Shown: positions 60,216 through 64,000 of the stretch, one piece after another
How the letters are laid out: every line of letters begins with the position of its first letter
How positions within the stretch are numbered: the stretch's first letter is position 1
NCBI GenBank assembly: GCA_947623965.1
Contig: CANQIF010000005.1
Location: 1 to 64,000, forward strand
DNA from: an uncultured Alistipes sp.
Lineage (GTDB): Bacteria > Bacteroidota > Bacteroidia > Bacteroidales > Rikenellaceae
DNA length: 64,000 bases
Reading direction: 5' to 3'
Program-made: the position numbers and the translations under genes
Notes under the pieces: generated by a model
What the model saw: only the letters and a program-made list of their open reading frames with translations
Told to the model about the DNA's origin: nothing
The model's database searches: none

Positions 60216-62216
60216 ATGAAACGCTTTCTACTGACCCTCAGTTTCGCTCTTGCGGCGCTGCTTCCGGCGGCGGCCGACGAGGGCATGTGGCTTCCGAGCC
60301 TCATCGCCGGGCGCATCGACGATATGCGCGCCAAAGGCTTCCGCCTCACGGCCGAAGCGATCTACAGCATCAACCAGGCCTCGATGAAGGATGCCGTGGT
60401 CCTCTTCGACGGCGGCTGCACGGGCGAGATCGTCTCGGCCGAGGGGCTGCTGCTGACGAACCACCACTGCGGCTACGACGCCATCCAGCGCCACTCGTCC
60501 GTCGAGCACGACTACCTCACCCACGGTTTCTGGGCCCGTTCGCGCAGCGAGGAGCTGCCCAACGAAGGGCTCAACGTCCGCATCCTGGTCCGGATGGAGG
60601 AGGTGACCGAACGGTTGGCCGCCGGCGAGACGGCCGAGGCGATCATCCGCGCCGCCGAGGCCGAGGGACCGGGGCTGCACGCCTCGATCGAGCAGATGTA
60701 CTACGGCAACCAGCAATTCCTTTTCCTCTACGAGCAGTTCGACGACGTGCGTCTGGTCGGCGCCCCGCCCTCGTCGATCGGCAAGTTCGGCGGCGACACC
60801 GACAACTGGATCTGGCCCCGCCACACGGGCGACTTCTCCGTTTTCCGCATCTACGCCTCGCCCGACAACAGGCCCGCCGCCTACTCGCCCGAGAATGTCC
60901 CCTACCGTCCCAAACGCCACTTCGCCATCTCGACCGAGGGGGTTCGCGAGGGCGACTTCACGATGATCTACGGCTTCCCGGGCAACACGCAGGAGTACAT
61001 CCTCTCGGATGCCGTGCGCTACATCGCCCGCCGCTCCGACCCGACGAAGATCGCGATCCGCGACGGCCGCCTGGCGATCATCGCCGAGGCGCAGGCTTCG
61101 GATCCGGCGCTGCGCATCTGCTACGCCGCGCGCCACGCCTCGATCGCCAACGCCTGGAAGAAGTGGCAGGGCGAGGTGCTGGGGCTCGAGCGCCGCAAGG
61201 TCTGCGAGGAGCGAGAGGCCTACGAGGCGCGCTTCGCTGCCTGGGCCGCCAGTCAGCCCGCCTACCGCGACCTGCTGCCGCAGATGAAGGCCGAATACGC
61301 CCGCATCCTCACCCCCTACTTCGCCCGCGAGATTCTGCGCGAGACGGTCGGGACGCTGCCCGGCCGCTACACCGAGGCCGAGCGCGGCGAGGCGGTCTTC
61401 GCCAAGCGCGAGGCGTGCGAGCGGGCCCTCTTCCGCTATGCGCTGGAGCAGTACGACCGCCACTGTCCCGAGGGGTACCGCCTCCCCGCCTTCCTCGACG
61501 GGGTTGCCGAGGCGGGTTCGGTCGAGGCCTACGCCGACCGCCTCTTCGAGGCGGCGTGGAGCGGCACGGACACGATGCGGCTGCACACGCTCTCGAAGGA
61601 TGCCGCGCGCATGCAGCGGCACATCGCGTGGCTGCTGGGGACCACGGCGCTGCGCAACCCCGTAAGCAAACGGCTGAACACGCTCTACACGACCTACATC
61701 CGCGCCCTGCGCAAGTGGGATGGCGAGCGGGCCTTCTACCCCGACGCCAACCTGACGCTGCGCGTCGCCTACGGCACGGTCGCCGGCTATGAATACGCCG
61801 ACGGCGAGTACCACACCCCGCACACGACCATCGACGGCATCATCGCCAAGGACAACCCGGCGATCTACGACTATGACATCCCGCAGGCGCTCCGCGACCT
61901 CCACGCCTCGAAGGATTACGGCCGTTGGGCGGCCGAGATCGACGGGCGGCGCACGGTGCCGGTCTGCTTCCTGGCGACGAACCACACGACGGGCGGCAAC
62001 TCCGGATCGCCGATCCTCAACGGGCGGGGCGAGCTGGTGGGGATCAACTTCGACCGCACGTGGCGCTCGACGATGAGCGACATCCGCTTCGACCCGGCGA
62101 TCTGCCGCAACATCGCCGTCGACATCCGCTACGTGCTGCTGGTGATCGACCGCATCGGCGGCGCCGGCTACCTGCTGGACGAGATGACCCTCACCTCCTC
62201 CGCCCGCCGGCGCTGA
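60216..62216 (+). CDS. S46-family dipeptidyl-peptidase, DPP11-like
   Basis: 666 residues with a signal peptide (MKRFLLTLSFALAALLPAAA); periplasmic. The catalytic triad regions are LLTNHHCGYDAIQ (His), GDTDNWIWPRHTGDFSVFR (Asp) and TTGGNSGSPILNG (Ser). S46 enzymes cut dipeptides from peptide N-termini to feed amino-acid fermenters. Eighteen residues after the catalytic Ser is Arg (INFDRTWR). In this family Arg at that place marks DPP11 (Asp/Glu at P1), while Gly marks DPP7. The start at 60216 is the signal-peptide ATG; a terminator follows at 62258. Confidence 0.93.
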   Translation: MKRFLLTLSFALAALLPAAADEGMWLPSLIAGRIDDMRAKGFRLTAEAIYSINQASMKDAVVLFDGGCTGEIVSAEGLLLTNHHCGYDAIQRHSSVEHDYLTHGFWARSRSEELPNEGLNVRILVRMEEVTERLAAGETAEAIIRAAEAEGPGLHASIEQMYYGNQQFLFLYEQFDDVRLVGAPPSSIGKFGGDTDNWIWPRHTGDFSVFRIYASPDNRPAAYSPENVPYRPKRHFAISTEGVREGDFTMIYGFPGNTQEYILSDAVRYIARRSDPTKIAIRDGRLAIIAEAQASDPALRICYAARHASIANAWKKWQGEVLGLERRKVCEEREAYEARFAAWAASQPAYRDLLPQMKAEYARILTPYFAREILRETVGTLPGRYTEAERGEAVFAKREACERALFRYALEQYDRHCPEGYRLPAFLDGVAEAGSVEAYADRLFEAAWSGTDTMRLHTLSKDAARMQRHIAWLLGTTALRNPVSKRLNTLYTTYIRALRKWDGERAFYPDANLTLRVAYGTVAGYEYADGEYHTPHTTIDGIIAKDNPAIYDYDIPQALRDLHASKDYGRWAAEIDGRRTVPVCFLATNHTTGGNSGSPILNGRGELVGINFDRTWRSTMSDIRFDPAICRNIAVDIRYVLLVIDRIGGAGYLLDEMTLTSSARRR

Positions 62217-62257
62217 CCGCCGGCGCCTGCTGAGGGGCTCTCCCGACAACACGAAAA

Positions 62258-62290
62258 GAGGCCGCGCGATGCGCGGCCTCTTTTCTTTTA
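62258..62290 (+). terminator. Terminator after the S46 peptidase
   Basis: GAGGCCGCGC pairs with GCGCGGCCTC around GAT, followed by TTTTCTTTTA. Confidence 0.93.
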
Positions 62291-62340
62291 TCCGATTCTG
62301 TCTCGTCCTGCAATAGCGTTACACAAAAAAAGATTAAGCT

Positions 62341-62778
62341 ATGGGAGAAGAGATTAAAAGCTTGTATATCAAGCGGACGCAACGGGATTATTCTTTGGGT
62401 TTTAAGTTGTCGGTTGTACGCGAAATCGAACAAGGGGATTTATCCATTCGAGGCTCATTACGCAAGTATGGCATCCAAAGTCATAGCACGGTTTTGAATT
62501 GGTGCCGAAAATAGGGTAAATTTGAGCGAGAAATGGTTGTAAACAAAATGAACAAGGGAAAAACGCCCCAGCAACGCATCTTTGAGTTGGAGCAGGAGAA
62601 TGAACGCCTGCGCCGTCAGAACGCCTTTTTACAGAAAGAAGTAGAGGATGCAACAGACAAGGCGGGCATCTTGGATATGATAATCAAGATAGCCGAGGAA
62701 GAGTTACACCTGCCAATACGAAAAAAATCGGTACCCGAGCAGTCGAAAAGTACTCCAAAGAGCAAGCAAAGCCGATAG
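62341..62778 (+). pseudogene. IS3 orfA, interrupted by in-frame TAG
   Basis: The frame begins MGEEIKSLYIKRTQRDYSLG with a helix-turn-helix (IEQGDLSIRGSLRKYGI) and reaches TVLNWCRK, where TAG at 62512-62514 stops it. It resumes GKFEREMVVNKM and a leucine-zipper-like coiled coil (RIFELEQENERLRRQNAFLQ) to 62778. Related OrfA proteins have Tyr after NWCRK, so a Tyr codon probably became TAG. A slippery A AAA AAA lies at 62721-62727. Confidence 0.82.
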
Positions 62779-63644
62779 GCGCTCTTTGCCGGCTGGTCGG
62801 GGTTTCACGACAGAAGTACTATCGCGACAGGTGGCGTGTAAGATGCAGTCAAGACAAGGCAGCGGAGGTCGTATCGCTTGTGCAGGAGATTCGGCGCGTG
62901 ATGCCGCGCATAGGAGTACGTAAATTGTATCACCTGTTGAAAGAACCGCTCACCGCCTTGGGCGTAGGACGGGATAAACTCTTCGATGTTCTGCGGGCCA
63001 ATCATCTGCTGGTCGTGCCGAAGCGCCAATACCGTCAAACGACCCAATCGAAGCATCTGTATTATAAGCACAAGAATCTTGTGTTGACGCGGGTTCCCAC
63101 TCGTCCCGAAGAGATATGGGTGTCGGATATAACCTATGTCGGAGGCAGAGACCGACATACGTATTTAGCATTGATTACCGATGCCTACTCGAAGAAAATC
63201 ATGGGCTATGATCTCTCAGCGTCACTTTCTGCAGAAGGAGCTGTAAGAGCGTTAAGAATGGCGTGTCGAGATAGAATGTATAAGGAGCAACCACTGATAC
63301 ACCACTTGGATAGGGGCATACAATACTGTTGTGATGAGTACCAGCAGCGACTGAAAGAATATGGTATTATGGTAAGTATGACGGAGCGTTATGATCCATA
63401 CGCAAATGCTGTGGCGGAGCGGATAAATGCGACTATAAAACACGAATTTTTATTGGAGGAGTTGTCATGCGATTTAAGGACACAGCAGAAGGTGGTGGCT
63501 CAGAGTGTGGCGATATATAACGGTATGCGTCCGCACCTGTCGTGCGGTATGCTTACGCCTGACCAAATGCACCGCCAAAACATAAAGAAAGTTAAAACGT
63601 ACAGAACATTAAACCACAACACGGGCGTCCGTGTTGTGGTTTAA
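62727..63644 (+). CDS. IS3 orfB, DDE transposase (frameshift product)
   Basis: About 305 residues in the -1 frame relative to orfA, entered at the A AAA AAA site at 62721-62727. The open frame has no stop from there to 63644. It contains SRQKYYRDRW, RRVMPRIGVRKLYHLL and the rve integrase domain with WVSDITYVG (Asp), IHHLDRGIQYC (Asp) and NAVAERINATIKHEFL (Glu). An internal ATG occurs at 62904. Because orfA has a stop codon ahead of the slip site, full OrfAB could only be made by readthrough or from an internal start such as the ATG at 62533. Confidence 0.88.
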   Translation: MGTRAVEKYSKEQAKPIGALCRLVGVSRQKYYRDRWRVRCSQDKAAEVVSLVQEIRRVMPRIGVRKLYHLLKEPLTALGVGRDKLFDVLRANHLLVVPKRQYRQTTQSKHLYYKHKNLVLTRVPTRPEEIWVSDITYVGGRDRHTYLALITDAYSKKIMGYDLSASLSAEGAVRALRMACRDRMYKEQPLIHHLDRGIQYCCDEYQQRLKEYGIMVSMTERYDPYANAVAERINATIKHEFLLEELSCDLRTQQKVVAQSVAIYNGMRPHLSCGMLTPDQMHRQNIKKVKTYRTLNHNTGVRVVV

Positions 63645-63698
63645 CAAACTTTTATTATTTTTGTATCAAATCCTGTAACGCTTTTTTAGGACGACACA

Positions 63699-64000
63699 GT
63701 GGTCAGAGGAGGGCGCGCGGGCCGCGACTTGCGAAGGAACCGCGCGAGCGGACTTGCGGACGCGAGGAGCGGGCCTTCGCGGGGGCGAAGCTGCGGCCCG
63801 CACGGTCCTGACGGACCGGCCTATGACATCGATTCCACACAGGGCCAGCCCGCAGCCGAGCGGATGGGCCTGCGACTTTAGAGGAGCAACCCTCCGCCCG
63901 GGGGCGGCTGCGGGCTGCTTGCGGCTTCAACGAAGCCGCAAATTCAGCATTCAAAATTCAAGATTCAAAATGAGATGGGCTTGCCGGGTATGTTTGGGCA
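63699..64000 (+). repeat. Modular repeat copy at the right edge
   Basis: A nearly complete forward copy starts at GTGGTCAGAGGAGGGCGCGC. About 65 bases are shared with the start of the copy at 28802. It has hairpins at 63803-63818 (CGGTCC stem) and 63919-63941 (TTGCGGCTTC stem), the right block at about 63850-63918, and heptads at 63942-63970. Confidence 0.88.

Larger units (their letters stand above)
62299..63698 (+). mobile_element. IS3-family insertion sequence, 1400 bp
   Basis: The ends are imperfect inverted repeats: left TGTCTCGTCCTGCAATAGCG then TTACA; right (reverse complement) TGTGTCGTCCTAAAAAAGCG then TTACA. The element starts TG and ends CA. Inside are orfA and orfB joined by a -1 frameshift. 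Base composition is much more AT-rich than the host genes, a sign of recent arrival. No flanking direct repeat is seen (ATTC on the left, GTGG on the right). The right flank is the left end of a modular repeat. Confidence 0.92.

Overview
The window looks like a chromosomal segment of a GC-rich gut Bacteroidota. An Alistipes-type genome (Rikenellaceae) is my best inference. The evidence is: Bacteroidota promoters (TTG/TTTG, 19-21 bases, then TAnnTTTG or TAnnTTCG) in front of many genes; little sign of Shine-Dalgarno dependence; two SusC/SusD outer-membrane nutrient systems; a DUF4492-cydA-cydB set; an S46 dipeptidyl-peptidase; and a lipid A gene.

Layout. 1-430: edge of an integrated element (5' end of a tyrosine recombinase). 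429-4600: GH3 glycosidase and a PLP aminotransferase, then tRNA-Arg. 5467-7736: L-serine dehydratase and a thioredoxin-like lipoprotein or periplasmic protein. 8872-23779: the conserved minus-strand informational block, read tRNA-Thr, tRNA-Tyr, tRNA-Gly, tuf, tRNA-Trp, secE, nusG, rplK, rplA, rplJ, rplL, rpoB, rpoC. In this copy rplL is followed by a strong terminator and a 1.6 kb repeat-filled gap before rpoB. 24279-27764: DUF4492-cydAB. 28055-28734: tRNA-Met and rpmE. 29663-41859: two divergent SusCD pairs around a lipoprotein gene. 42585-45531: comF-like gene and priA. 46208-51057: an apparent six-gene operon (cdd, rluA-type, dtd, nuclease, radical SAM, YitT). 51651-55116: SIMPL protein, rlmD, cupin, HxlR regulator. 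55877-62216: a plus-strand run of MBL hydrolase, trmD, four-helix-bundle protein, lpxB, FAH protein, maf and S46 peptidase. 62299-63698: an IS3-family element.

The most unusual content is between the genes. (1) A modular dispersed repeat recurs in at least seven gaps. It has two conserved GC-rich palindromic blocks, AT-rich AATTCAA-type heptad tracts, and short perfect hairpins whose stem sequence differs from copy to copy while pairing is kept. The heptad tract alone, in inverted orientation, brackets a four-helix-bundle gene inserted between trmD and lpxB, and supplies the last codons of trmD. (2) A second repeat of about 73 bp carries a hairpin and a Bacteroidota promoter. It lies in tandem in front of the MBL gene and again in front of tRNA-Met. 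(3) The two susC genes begin with about 344 bp of inverted identity that flank a 1.4 kb segment holding a lipoprotein gene and a promoter facing one susC. This is the arrangement expected of an invertible expression switch; the other susC carries an in-frame TGA. (4) Many other long gaps hold their own locus-specific tandem repeat (periods near 13, 15, 46, 102, 140 and 234 bp).

No searches or folding programs were run. Family calls rest on recognisable motifs, and repeat claims on direct reading of the sequence.
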